From Salvia splendens (lineage: Eukaryota > Streptophyta > Magnoliopsida > Lamiales > Lamiaceae), in the NCBI RefSeq assembly GCF_004379255.2, contig NC_056035.1, positions 34,301,208-34,365,207 of the forward strand: a DNA stretch of 64,000 nucleotides. The letters run 5' to 3'. Each line of letters opens with the position of its first letter. Position 1 is the first letter of the stretch. Of this stretch, positions 11,741-22,820 are shown in pieces. The notes beneath the pieces are model-generated. The model worked only from the letters and a program-made list of their open reading frames with translations, had not been told where the DNA came from and made no database searches. The position numbers and the translations under genes were made by a program.

Positions 11741-13599
11741 GGGACGGAACCTGCAACGCTCCGTCCCTTAACCGCACCTTAAATTACTATTCATTCAATT
11801 TCATTTTTTATTTTTTTTTCCAACACAATTCAATTAAAACAACACACTTCATTAAAATTAAAACAACATTAAAATTAAAAAAAATAGAAAATGGACATAA
11901 TTAAAATCCTAAAAAAATAAAAATGATATAATTTAATTTTCTCCGCCAAAGTTTTCCCAAATGTGCTCAATTAGATCCTCTTGGAGTTGGGCGTGGGCGC
12001 TAGAGTCGCGTGTCTTTGCCCGAATAGACAACCGTTCTTGTATTGGCGGATGCGCTCCACTTCGCGGCGGACTACTTGCGGTTGAGCTTCCGGGGGATTC
12101 GGGGTCGAACCAATTTCCCGCATCGGGTCCTTCGTCTTGGACAATCATGTTGTGCAAGATTATGCACGTATACATGATGTCGACCATGCTCTCCATGAAC
12201 CACGAACGAGCCGAGGCTTTGATGATGTTGAAGCGCGCTTGGAGAACCTTGAACGCCCTCTCCACATCTTTGCGAGCAGCCTCCTGCTTCTGCGCAAAAA
12301 GAGCCTGCTTTGGGTTCGCAGGCCTGTTGCACGTCTTCACGAAGGTCGGCCACTTCGGATAGATGCCGTCGGCAAGATAGTACCCCATTTTATACAGCCG
12401 GTTGTTGGCGACAAAGTTGATGGCCGGCGCTTTACCATCCAAAACTTCGGTAGAGAGGTCGGACTGGTGGAGCGAGTTTATGTCGTTGTTCGAGCCAGGG
12501 TCCCCGAAGTACGCGTGCCAGATCCAAAGCCGGTAGTCGGCAATGGCCTCGAGTACAACGGTTGGGTGGGTGCCTTTGTGGCTGCTCGTGTAGGACCCCC
12601 TCCAAGCCACCGGACAATTCTTCCATTGCCAGTGCATGCAATCGACACTGCCAAGCATCCCGGGGAATCCGTGCACTTGTTCGTGCAGGTCGAGGAGGAA
12701 CTGACAATCGGTCGTGCTTGCCCTCCGGAGAAATTCATCGGTAAAGGCTGCCCGGACGCCTTTGCAGAATTTGAGCAAGCACATGCGCCCAGTGGTGTCT
12801 CCGATGTGGAGGTATTCGTCGAACATGTCGGTCGTTTGTCCAGTCGCAAGCTGACGGATTGCTGCAGTACATTTCTGCAGCGTCGTGTGGCTGGGACGTC
12901 CGACCACGTCGAACCCTTCTCTGAAGAACTCTTCCCGGGCCGCCAAAGTATTCGCGATGTGGAGAAATAGCAGTTTACTCATGCGGAAACGGCGACGGAA
13001 GTAGGTTTCTCCCCAAATCGGGTCATCGCAGAAGTAGTCGCGTACTAACCTTGCGGCGGCTTCCTCCCGGTTGCGATGGATATATGTCCGGGAGCGTCGT
13101 GGATGCGGCGCGGCTTCCTCCGCCTCTCGGCGTCGATCTTCTTCAAGTGATTGTTCCATTAGTTGACGCATTTGCTCAAAAGGATCCATTTGTTTGAGTT
13201 GATTTAAGATGAAATTGGAGTGGTTATAGGGAGGATTTGAGAGGAATAGACATGTGTTTGTGTGTGAAATGAGTATGAAATAGGATTATTTATAGAGTAA
13301 ATAAATAAAAAAAATAAAAAAAAGAAATAAAAATTAACGGTAACATTACCGTTTGAAAAATAATTTTTTTTTATTAAAATTTGAATTTTTTTAAAAAAAG
13401 AATTATTGTGTAATCCGTGACGACGCCCACTCGCTGGCCAGCGAGTGGGCGTCACGCATGCATCGGGGGCGCGACACGTCGCCCGGGCGCGTGTCGGGAC
13501 GGCGCGTCCCTTGTCTCGCGGCTACGGGCTACGGGACGGGCTCGGTACGAGACGAACGTTGCAACGCGTCCCACGGCGCGGGACGCGTAGTGGATGCTC
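11741..13599 (-). mobile_element. PIF/Harbinger element with intact transposase (ORF1 absent)
   Basis: The right end reads GCGTAGTGGATGCTC followed by TAA (13600-13602). The left end is less certain: TAA 11738-11740 is followed by GGGACGGAACCTGCAACGC, which resembles the right TIR only loosely. GC-rich GGGACGCG/CGTCCC palindromes cluster near 13430-13590. The same family occurs at about 45986-47842 in the opposite orientation. Confidence 0.65.
11933..13189 (-). CDS. PIF/Harbinger transposase (HARBI1-like DDE nuclease)
   Basis: An uninterrupted 418-residue ORF, a typical length for plant Harbinger transposases. Start ATG 13189-13187 gives MDPFEQMRQLMEQSLEED. The region at residues 35-110 (DYFCDDPIWGETYFRRRFRM, HTTLQKCTAAIRQLATG) looks like the helix-turn-helix part, followed by the DDE nuclease core. 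The presumed catalytic triad is D183 (GSVDCMHW), D236 (GSNNDINSL) and E310 (RKDVERAF). DGIYPKWPTFVKT and CIILHNMIVQDE are further family signatures. It excises and inserts elements with 3-bp TWA targets. It is the only transposase in the window with no visible break, so it could be recently active; expression is unknown. The partner ORF1 is not in this element, though a broken one lies 0.7 kb away. Confidence 0.9.
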   Translation of the reverse strand: MDPFEQMRQLMEQSLEEDRRREAEEAAPHPRRSRTYIHRNREEAAARLVRDYFCDDPIWGETYFRRRFRMSKLLFLHIANTLAAREEFFREGFDVVGRPSHTTLQKCTAAIRQLATGQTTDMFDEYLHIGDTTGRMCLLKFCKGVRAAFTDEFLRRASTTDCQFLLDLHEQVHGFPGMLGSVDCMHWQWKNCPVAWRGSYTSSHKGTHPTVVLEAIADYRLWIWHAYFGDPGSNNDINSLHQSDLSTEVLDGKAPAINFVANNRLYKMGYYLADGIYPKWPTFVKTCNRPANPKQALFAQKQEAARKDVERAFKVLQARFNIIKASARSWFMESMVDIMYTCIILHNMIVQDEGPDAGNWFDPESPGSSTASSPPRSGAHPPIQERLSIRAKTRDSSAHAQLQEDLIEHIWENFGGEN

Positions 13600-13602
13600 T
13601 AA

Positions 13603-13916
13603 AAGGTGCTGCAACTGCGCGGTAATAGTGGGAATCGATTCTTGCAACTGTGTCCCTTCAAAACCAACTGCACTATCTCTGCGGATAACCTTTATTGTAC
13701 TAGTATCCAACTCTCCACCGTTACAAAATCTAATGAGAAGTGGGTGAAAAATGCTATAGAGATGAGTATAAATTCAAAAAATTCTCACAAAGGGTGAAAT
13801 CCCAATCCCAAGGACCCAACATCCTTGTCCGACAGTATTGTGAGCAATGTTTAATCAGTGGCCACTAAGGGGGAGGGCCCCACCCAAATCCAAGGGCGGC
13901 TAAGTTTAATAAATCA
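13603..13916. other. Intergenic, no gene seen
   Basis: No convincing coding signal. This is flanking DNA between the Harbinger element and a Stowaway-like MITE. Confidence 0.5.
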
Positions 13917-13918
13917 TA

Positions 13919-14408
13919 CTCCCCCGTTCACCATTTAAAGAACTCTTTTGTCATTTTGGATTGTCCACGATTTATAGAACCATTTACTTTATTCTATTTT
14001 TTAGTATGCGGACCCTATATTCTACTAATTTTTTACCCTCACAATCCAATATAAAACTAGTACTACTTTATATGGCACAAGATTTTAGGAGGAGTTGTTA
14101 AGTTGAGTAAATAAAGAGAAAAAAGTAGTTGAATATTTTAATTAGAAGAAAGTGATTTATTTTCAAATATAGAAAGTAGACATTTTGAGTGAAATAAACT
14201 AAAAAGGAAAAGGGAATATCTTGAGTGGGATGAATGAAGTATATAATAACAATTAAAAGGACAATTAATGAGGAGCATATAAAATGGCAAAATGATACTA
14301 AAGAAAATCGGAGAAGATAGTAAAATATAAATAAGACAATTATTCTTGTACAAACAAAATATTGGAAATTGAGCTAACTAATGGTGAACGGCGAACGGAA
14401 GGGGTGGT
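13919..14408. mobile_element. Stowaway-like MITE (about 490 bp)
   Basis: The left end TA-CTCCCCCGTTCACC and the right end GGTGAACGGCGAACGGAAGGGGTGG-TA are imperfect inverted repeats next to TA dinucleotides, as in Tc1/mariner Stowaway elements. The interior is AT-rich and non-coding. Confidence 0.6.
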
Positions 14409-14719
14409 ATTCTTGTACTACATGCCATGCATTCGTCTTTAATTGTGATTATTAAACCTTACTTATGGATTATTAAATTTAATTGTGAGATTAATGAACT
14501 TTAAAATGAATATGACATACATCCAAATGGTTATAAGTTTTGCTAAAAAGTAATTTCTCGCGTTTGCTTCGATATAGGTCTATAATTTGTTGTTTTGTTT
14601 GGATCAGTCACATTATTCACTAATCTTACGCAAACAATGGCGGGAGATTATAAACATGAATTTATCGACTAAAACTCAATAATCTCGGCTTTAATTATCC
14701 CAGATTATGTATATAATAA

Positions 14720-15170
14720 GGGGTTGTTCGGTTTGCAAGATTGTATTTGAAGATTAAATATGTAGTGTGTTTAGTTCATGAGATTGAATCACACAACTCA
14801 ATCATAGATGAATAATGATAATTAGCAATGGACAACACCCTTCAACTAAAATAATCTCACAACTCAATCTAGATTATATCTTAGTACTCCTTCCGCCCTT
14901 CCGTAGTAGATGAGTTTGTTTTTTGCACAGAATTTAAGAAAAGTTGTGTTAAGTAAGTTAAGTAAATGAATAATAAAGTAGAAAAAGAAAAATGTAGAGA
15001 GATGAAGAGAGAAAAAAAGTAAGAGAGAGCAAAATAAAAGAAAAGAAAAGTTATTGCTTTTTGTCAAAAAAGAAACGATTCAGCCACAGTGGGACAACCC
15101 AAAAAGGAATACGACTCAGCTACAGAGGGACGAAGGGAGTACTATTTTATCTAAGAAACCGAACATCACC
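14720..15170. mobile_element. Tourist-like MITE, split by a nested Stowaway
   Basis: The ends GGGGTTGTTCGGTTT and AAACCGAACATCACC are inverted. TSD TAA lies at 14717-14719 and 15171-15173. Without the nested Stowaway the element is about 198 bp. Confidence 0.75.
14887..15139. mobile_element. Stowaway MITE nested in a Tourist-like MITE (253 bp)
   Basis: Ends CTCCTTCCGCCC and GGACGAAGGGAG with TA on both sides (14885-14886, 15140-15141). The subterminal repeat CGACTCAGCTACAGAGGGAC is typical of CTCCCTCCGTCC-type plant Stowaways. Confidence 0.8.
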
Positions 15171-15335
15171 TAACATGATCAAAGATACATTCTTTTACTA
15201 AGAATACAAAAATCTGTGAACAACAGCAAGCCAGAATAATATATACAAGGGAATAACATTTTCAAGATACAGAAATGTGTAATGAAGCAAGAATTCATCC
15301 ATGTTTATATTTTTAGTGAGACAGAGGTCAAACAA

Positions 15336-18165
15336 TTAACATACTTTGCAACTCTTCCGACAGTAACCTGGGAGATCCGAGGAGCCGATCATGTATTCTG
15401 GATTCTTGTTGCATTCTCCAAGGGAAGCCCATCTTTCGCAGTTCTCATCTGAGTCGGAACAGTGCCCGCCCACGACTTTATCAAAGGAATTGACATGAAT
15501 CCACTTGGTTGCAGACCACTTCTCGCCTTCATCCACAGGGCAGCCAGCATGCAGACTTGCAGTATCTGGAGTTGCATCTGGATAGAGACTATAGAACAGG
15601 AGCGCATCCCCTTTGCGTGGCTTCACTGGAAAATGTAGGGAAATGAAAAAAGAGGTCAAATTTGTGCGCACATAGTTAGAACATTAACTTAATCAATTAC
15701 TTCACTTATTGTCTCACCTGCAGGACCTTGTCTTCCACACTCAGAGAACTCTTCCTCGGTTGAAACAGACCTACGTCGAGGTGATTCATGCATGAGTGCA
15801 TCAAGGACATGGCAATGAATAGGGTAGGATAGTGAGGAAAGAACACAATTTCATGAGAAACGAGAACCTTCAGCATAGAAAAACAGATTGCCACAGGGCA
15901 TTTATATTGTTAACAGAGTGTTCGGCTGAGCTTCACTCTTTGAAACAGCCTTTTAAGATTTTTAAGCTCCTAAACAGAGTTTGCTATTTACGACTAAAAT
16001 ATCTTATATTCAAGTCCCTTTAGTTCCATTATTTTGACTTACTACATCTTAAAAGCTTAATCATCAAAACATAATCATTAGGCTCTTGATAAATATTAAA
16101 ACTTATCATTTTGACCACCTAGTTTTAACATCTTGTAACGTCACCAAACGCTTTATCATATAGTAGAACTTATAAGCTCTTCTAAAAAAGGGACCCCTCA
16201 GCTTTTTTCAGCAACAATCCTTCACAGTTCTCTGCTCCATAACCATCATATCCTATGACAGTTAAAGAAAACTAGCAAAGAGTTCTAGTGTACACGGTTA
16301 CAGCATGTGATATAGCAATTGAAGATTGAGCAGCCATGAGTTTGTGAAAACCAATTATTTTGAACAACAGAAAGTGGAGATATGACTAACCTCGGCGGAG
16401 GGGAAGACAGTTTCACCACCTTTTTCAACATCAGAGAGATACATAAGCACAGTTGCTATCCGGTGTCCACCACGAGCTATATTTTCCTTATCCGCAAAGT
16501 AGTCATAGTGAGGATCATATTTCTGTCCAGGTTCATAACGCAATACTTGTATGTCTTCTCCATTTTCTATGGAAAGAATGAAAGATCAGGTCTTGCAAGC
16601 AGCAGCAGTAGTAATACAAATCATAAATGCCCACCACATAGCTCATAGCCTCATACCTTTAAGAATACTACCATACATAAATAATCAATCTACAAGACCT
16701 CAAATGAAGACAAGAGGCTTCCATTTAAAAGTAAATGTGTACAGAGATCACAGAAAAACTCAAGGATTTACTCAGTAGACAACATAAGATAGGAACAAAG
16801 TGAAAGAAGATAATGGATAAATATAGAGCAACACGAGAAAGGCAAACAAGTTAAATTTTGAGTATCATAAGATTTATGGAAATGAAGTATATATGGCAGT
16901 TTTAATAATGTGTTCTATCAATTCAAGTTCCTGATTTCCTATTTAGGTACTATGATTCAGTTGATTTGAATATGACTACAATTACAAGATTTAACAAAAA
17001 CACCTTCCAAAATTGCATTGGAACCAAAGGTATAAAAGAACTGCAATGTCATAAATAAGAATAAAAAACAAAATAGATACAAACAGATAGTACTAAACAT
17101 CATCAACAAACTAGGAGTTATGATCAACTGGTGACACTGGTGATGACTCTATAGCACATCCTCGGAAAAAAATGTTACCTTTCGGTAAAAATGTCCATGT
17201 TGCAATCTTGTCTTCTATGCCAGCAACAATAGGATCCTAGTAGCAACATATGCCAGGAAAAAGAATTAAGATCTTGGAACTCAGTAATTTCTCAAAGAAG
17301 GCAAGCAATCTGATCATGATTTGGTTGATTCAGCGCAATATGTTCTAACAAACCTACTTTTCTTAGCACCTCTATTTCTAACACGGTGCATATAGTTAAT
17401 ATATTGTCAAACATCCAACTCATATATTCAGGAATTCATGAACAATAACGATATGAATCCTTTCAAATAACAAAGCAAAATGAGATTTAAATAAGGCTCC
17501 CAAGATCAGACAAAAAGTGTAATCACTGAATCATTGACAAAAAGGTCAGATGCATCTAACCTGATCTAATTATCATAAGCATCCATAAACATTTTCATCA
17601 CTATCTTTAGCAGAGTTACCACTAAACATGAGCTACCACTAAACAAACATAAAATCCGTACCTTGGCTTTATCAATAAACATTCCAGAGCTAGTCCGAAC
17701 CTCGCTCAGCTTACTTTTCCCAGACTCATTGTCTGCCACCTGTGACCCCTTCAGCTCTGATTTCGCCTAATTTAATCTCAAAAATCAATGCAATCGCCTT
17801 AAAAGAGTTTGAGAGAGAGAATCACTATAATGAATATACAAACTCACTAACTAGAGAAATTAAATGATTGCATTCATCATCCGTAAGAAAGCCTTCGTAC
17901 ACAAAAGCTCTGAATCGCAAGCAAATCAATCACACAAATAGTCAACTGAGGGCAAAAAAAAAAAAAAATTAGAAGAAGAAGAAGAGCTGGTGGCGCGGAA
18001 TGTTACAAACAATTCAATTTTCTACTAAGAAAACGATCAGTACCTAGGTTTCCATGAGATAGTTCTGACTTTGGATGGATTGACTATCGAATTGCACGAG
18101 GATTTCCGCGCTATTGATGCGATTAACAGCACCAGAAACACGGAGTTATAACAAAATCTATACAT
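15336..18165 (-). CDS. Prolyl 4-hydroxylase with C-terminal ShK domain
   Basis: Fe(II)/2-oxoglutarate dioxygenase that hydroxylates proline in secreted proteins in the ER/Golgi. Exons: 18165-18044, 17909-17852, 17766-17662, 17236-17179, 16566-16384, 15780-15718, 15625-15336; together 879 nt, 292 residues, no stop. Start ATG 18165-18163 is followed by a hydrophobic stretch ([12 protein letters not shown]) that fits a signal anchor. Catalytic residues are visible: HxD in KYDPHYDYF, distal His in SLHAGCPV, and the 2-oxoglutarate Lys in [10 protein letters not shown]. The ShK domain ([17 protein letters not shown] to CRKSCKVC) closes the protein. Oddity: the exon 5/6 junction keeps the frame only if the intron runs AT (16383) to AC (15781); see findings. 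A MULE ends only 150 bp upstream of the ATG. Other introns are GT-AG. Confidence 0.9.
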
Positions 18166-18315
18166 AATAAAAAAAATACCGATATTCCGCAGAAATTTTT
18201 GAACAAGAGCTATTCGGATTTTTGAATCTGAGGTATTTTCTTCTCGTATAGTGAAATTTCGGATTTGGTAGATCTCTCGGTTGAAGTAGACGAGAAATAT
18301 ATATGCGCCAAAATA

Positions 18316-18615
18316 GAGAAAAACGCGTTTCTAGGCGACTTTGCCTTTAAAATAACGCAAATGTACCCATTTTGTTATCAATTCCATTTATGGGAAAAAC
18401 GCCGATGAAGTTGGCGTGTTTATAAGTAAAAACGCCAGTGATATTGGCGTGTCTATACACAAACACGCCAACATAGTTGGCGTTTTACAATGGCACCGTA
18501 TCTTGCTCGTATTTTTAACCAAAATACTTAAATTTGAACACGCCAATCTTGATGGCGTCTTTACGATATAAAACGCCAAGGTCATTGGCGTGTTTAACGT
18601 AAAAAACGCCAACCT
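18316..18615. repeat. MULE left terminal inverted repeat
   Basis: 300 bp matching the reverse complement of 26344-26643. From about 18390 it consists of short palindromes of the form ACGCCA-N8-TGGCGT separated by about 10-20 bp, each able to form a hairpin. Confidence 0.9.
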
Positions 18616-19376
18616 CATTTGCGTCTTTACTAAAAGACGCCAACACCATTGGCGTCTTTGTTCAGAAGCATATACTAGCAGCAGACAGTCGCGAAAAATT
18701 AACACCACAGACCCACTTCGCGATTTTCTCTAGCAGCGGCCAAATCCTTCGCAAATTCGTCCGTGTCTTTGTGATTTCGCCCTCCATTCATCAATCGGTG
18801 CTAGTTTTCCCCAAATTCATCCAATTTATTCGGTTAGTATGCTTATCTTTTACATTATTAGAGTAATTGTTGGATACTTAGCTAGGGTTTGTAATGTGTT
18901 GCGATTTGAGTTGAAATATTGTGCATATGGATTATTTGTATGACGTTAGTGTTGATTATTATGTTGGATTGTTTGGGTTAAGTGAATTTGTGTATAAATT
19001 TGATTATAAACCAAAATCGTAGGGTTTGATAGCTTAAAAATTGGGCAAATTGATTTGGTTTATGTGGGTTTTGGTTAATGTCTTTTTTTAGTTTGAAATG
19101 TTAATTTTGTGTACATTGTTAGGTTGAAATTGAAATTGTTAGGTTGGTTAAACTAAAATTGGGTAAGTTGAATTGGTGGAAAATTGATGTATATTGTTTA
19201 TTTGAACTGTTACTTTTGTGTAGGTGAATTGTGTTATGATGTTGAAGTTGTGTATTGTGAATTGTTTGATATAGGTCTTCCATTTTGTGATATTGTATTA
19301 AATTGTTTGTAATTATTGAATTTGTTTAGGTTTGTTTGTTGTTTAATTTGGAATATGAATGTTGTGTAGGTAATTT

Positions 19377-22062
19377 ATGGCATCTTCTTCAACTTCTCGT
19401 CGTCGGCTCTTATGTGGTCCTGAGGACCCCTCCGTATTATATCTGCAGAGACAACACGTCTCTAATAACATATGGGCAGGAGTGCCATCGGAAGACGTAC
19501 GGTGTAGAAGATACGAAGGAATCATATGGGATGTTCCCATAAATCCTCGTGTTTTGGCGGTTATAGATGAGATGGGGTTCGGCGGATGTTGAGGTGTGGT
19601 CAACCGAAAGACATTGACCACCATCTTATCACCGCTTTGATTGAACGTTGGAGGCCAGAGACTCACACGTTTCACTTTCCAGTCGGTGAAGCGACTGTGA
19701 GCTTAGAAGACGTGGAGGTCTTATGGGGCCTCAAAACTGACGGTGAGCCTCTGACGGGTTACATCCCCACTAAGGATGTCAACTATTGGAAGGATGTTTG
19801 TTTGGATTTTCTTGGCTTTATTCCAGATGCAGTTGATCTAAAAGAAATGAACTGGAAGCAGACAAGCTTATCAAATCAACTGCGGATTGAGTTGAGTAAT
19901 GACCACGAGCAATACATGTACAATCAACGTGCTCGTGTGTATTGTCTGCTGTTACTGGGTGGTCTACTGATCCCGAACGCTACCGGTAATAAAATTCCCT
20001 TCTTCTACCTTCAGTTTTTCATGGATATAGAACAATGTGCTAGCTATAGCTGGGGAGGTGCGACTCTTGCCTGCTTGTACCACAATTTATGTGAAGCTGC
20101 ACTTGGTAAGAGGACCGATGTCGGGGGAGCTCTTACATTGTTACAGCTGTGGGCTTGGGAAAGAATCCCAATTATTAGACCGCAGATGTTGAACCCCACG
20201 CCCGTAGACTACTTACCATGTGCATTCGCGTAAGTTGTCCACTAATTACTCTTTTAAGCATAATTTTTATTGATTTTTGTGTTGTTCGCTCATAATTTAA
20301 TTTTTGTAGATGGACTGGTCGGGCCTCTTATGTAAAAGCACCGGGGCATTGCATTGAAACTTTCAGAGATCAGTTCTCAACAATGCATGCCAATCAGGTA
20401 ATTTACGTAACCTAAATTGTTGCTAGTGTGTTGTTTTGATTGAACTTGTTTTGACTAAATAAGTTTCATATTTAGTTTATTTGGAGGCCGTATGAATCGC
20501 GAAATCTGCCGGATGTTTGTGTTGCCGGTCGTCCTATATGGACGTCGATGACAACACTAATCTGCTGGAATATGGTTGAGCCACACATGCCACAACGGGT
20601 GTTGCGACAATTTGGGATTGTCCAACCTTATATCCCGATTGTCGACCGGTTCCACGGATCTGATTTTACGAAACAGGATCGACGTGGCAAAGCAGGTCGG
20701 AACTGGGTTCAGTGGCACGCCAATCATATACAAGATTGGCATAATAGGCACGACACGGTGTATGTTGATTTGGAGTACTCATTGGTGCCTGTTGCTACTG
20801 ATGAGTACATGGATTGGTTTCGCCGGATAACCGTGGTGTACCTAACAAAACCTGGGGTGCATTCTCATGAGGGCTTCCATGAAACAGCGGCCTCTCATCA
20901 CTACGCGGTAGATTTCAACAACTTTTCTTTATTTATATTCATAAGATGAAATGTAATTAACACTGAAAATTGTAGGTGGAGACCCTTCACAAAATACGCC
21001 ACTTTCTTAGGGAGCAAGACATGTCAGGACCAGGGCTGGCAATTTTCGACACGACACGATAATCTGACACGAATCCGCATGAAATTATTGGGTTGGGGTC
21101 AAGTTTTATTGGATCCGTGTCCTTATCGGGTTGACACATTAAGAACCCGATAATTTCGGGTTGGGTTCGGGTCGGATGCGGGTCGGATACGGGTAACCCA
21201 TTAAGAACTAATATTATTATTTTTATTATTATTTAAAAAATATATATTACTTTAATTTTTTAATTTCTTATAAATTAGGTTTAAATAGTATAAAACGAAT
21301 TTTAATTGTGTAAATTAGGTTAAAAATTAAGGTATAATCGTGTAATATTAGGTTTTAATCGTGTAATATCATGTTCGGGTTGTTATCGTGTCGTGTCAAC
21401 CCATATTATATTGTGTCGATAACGGGTTCGTGTCGGGTGCGGGTCGTGTTCGGATTTGAAGGTAGCAGGTCGGGTTCGTGTTCGGATTTACAGTTTCCTT
21501 AACAGGTCGGATTCAGGTTATGCCTTATTGGGTTGGGTCATTATCAGGTTGACCCGATAACGACCCAATCCGCACGATTTGCCAGCCTTAGTCAGGACGG
21601 CCGGATTTATTCACCATTTCGAGAATGGTTGAAGATGGCCTCCAGATATGTGGGGAAGCTGAGACGATGGACCACCGTCCTTCACAGCGCTCTGAGCTGG
21701 ACCTTGACATGCCCGTGCGGCAAAAAGCGAAGCGGCGTGGAAAGAAGAAAGTTGGTGGAGAGTCGTCATCATCAAGGATGGATACTCAGTTGGTTGATGA
21801 TTCTGATGACGATTTTGTGGCTCCACCTCCACCAAGATCTGCCGTGCGGGGTCGTCACTCTGTCAGCCACACGGGTGGTACATGAGAAGATTTCGGTCTC
21901 AGCGATCAACAATCTCCACTTCGGTCTTCTGCGAGAGACGACATTTTTGGTGTTGATTTAGAGAATGCCGTCGTTGAAGATACTCCTCCGTCTAGAATCC
22001 CTAAGACCAGCATCGGGAAGGGAATCCGTAGTCTGTTTATGCGTAAAAGGCGAGACGAGTGA
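19377..22062 (+). pseudogene. Plant mobile domain (PMD, MAIN-like) protein inside the MULE
   Basis: The PMD is found in MAIN/MAIL1 and protein phosphatase 7 long-form proteins, and many family members are transposon-borne. Start ATG 19377 (MASSSTSRRRLLCGPEDPSV). Exons run 19377-20231, about 20311-20397, about 20477-20907, and about 20976-22062. Motifs: RPETHTFHFPVGEATVSLED, VLWGLKTDGEPLTG, RARVYCLLLLGGLLIPN, SWGGATLACLYHNLCEAA and IWTSMTTLICWNMVEPHMP. Breaks: a one-base shift near 19583 between FGG and LRCGQPKDID; a hAT MITE at 21031-21590; and a TGA at about 21884 where the related copy has a Gly codon. The C-terminal tail (21766-22062) matches the tail of the transposase on the other strand. 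No enzymatic role can be inferred. Confidence 0.85.
21031..21590. mobile_element. hAT-like MITE nested in the PMD gene (560 bp)
   Basis: Starts CAGGGCTGGCAATTTTC and ends GATTTGCCAGCCTTA. The 8-bp TSD GTCAGGAC is at 21023-21030 and 21591-21598. Removing it restores ...LREQDMSGRPDLF... in the PMD gene. It is a sibling of 58466-59008, with subterminal CGGGTTCGGGTCGG repeats. Confidence 0.9.
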
Positions 22063-22257
22063 ACGTTGCCCGAACTTTTTATATTGGTGTTTTTACATTG
22101 ATTTGAACGCTTTATATAAGTAATTTGATATATTGTATTGATATTGGTGTTTTTTCATTCATTTGGCGTATGTATATTAGTAATTTGATAAATCCGTTTT
22201 TTATACGTGTGCATGTTGATAATTTGAACTCTTATAGTCTGGTTTGGTACATTTTTT

Positions 22258-22665
22258 TGAAACACGCCACTCGCGATGGCGTTTTTAACTTTGAAATTTT
22301 TTTTCCAATTTTTTGCCACGCCAAGGCTGAGTTTCTGAACAAACACGCCAAGCTTACTAGGCGTTTTTTAAAACACGCCAACGTCGATGGCGTTTTTCCT
22401 ATAAAACGCCATATTCAGTGGCGTTTTTTTAAACACGCCACTCAAGATGGCGTGTCTAAGTCCGAAATTTTTTTTGCAATTTTCTGCCACACCGAGGTTG
22501 AGGTTCTGAACAAACACGCCAATCGGCGTTGGCGTCTTTAAAACACGCCAACGAAATAGGCATTTCTAGATAAAAACGCCAACTTAGATGGCGTTTTTTA
22601 ACACAAACCCGCCAACTTAGATGGCGTTTTTAGGAAAAACGCCATATTGAGTGGCGTTTTTAATA
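22258..22665. repeat. Hairpin array between the two convergent MULE genes
   Basis: About ten units of the type AACACGCCA-N8-TGGCGTTTTT, some ending in runs of T, lie between the stop of the PMD gene (22062) and the stop of the transposase (22821). They are related to the palindromes in the TIRs. A role in termination or in making double-stranded RNA is possible but is inference. Confidence 0.8.
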
Positions 22666-22820
22666 AACTAAATTTTACGTTTTGCATATTTTATGACTCG
22701 CCAAAATATTAGTAAAACAGAACAATGTTCTATTCAATAAATAACTACGACGCCGCCAAAATATAAGTAAAATAGAACAAACAGAACAATGTTCAATTCA
22801 GCTAAATAGTTGTTACACAT

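Noticed and set aside
12137..12970. Long plus-strand ORF (277 codons) opposite the Harbinger transposase
   Set aside because: Antisense shadow of a GC-rich coding region; no recognisable motif and the minus-strand reading has all family signatures.
15718..16391. GT-AG interpretation of the P4H exon 5/6 intron (GTTAGT donor, CGTAG acceptor)
   Set aside because: It shifts the frame and gives a stop after about ten codons, whereas the AT-AC reading joins the conserved protein without a break.
22258..22665. Regularly spaced short palindromes resembling a CRISPR array
   Set aside because: Eukaryotic MULE sequence; units are palindromic, spacing is irregular and related units are in the TIRs.
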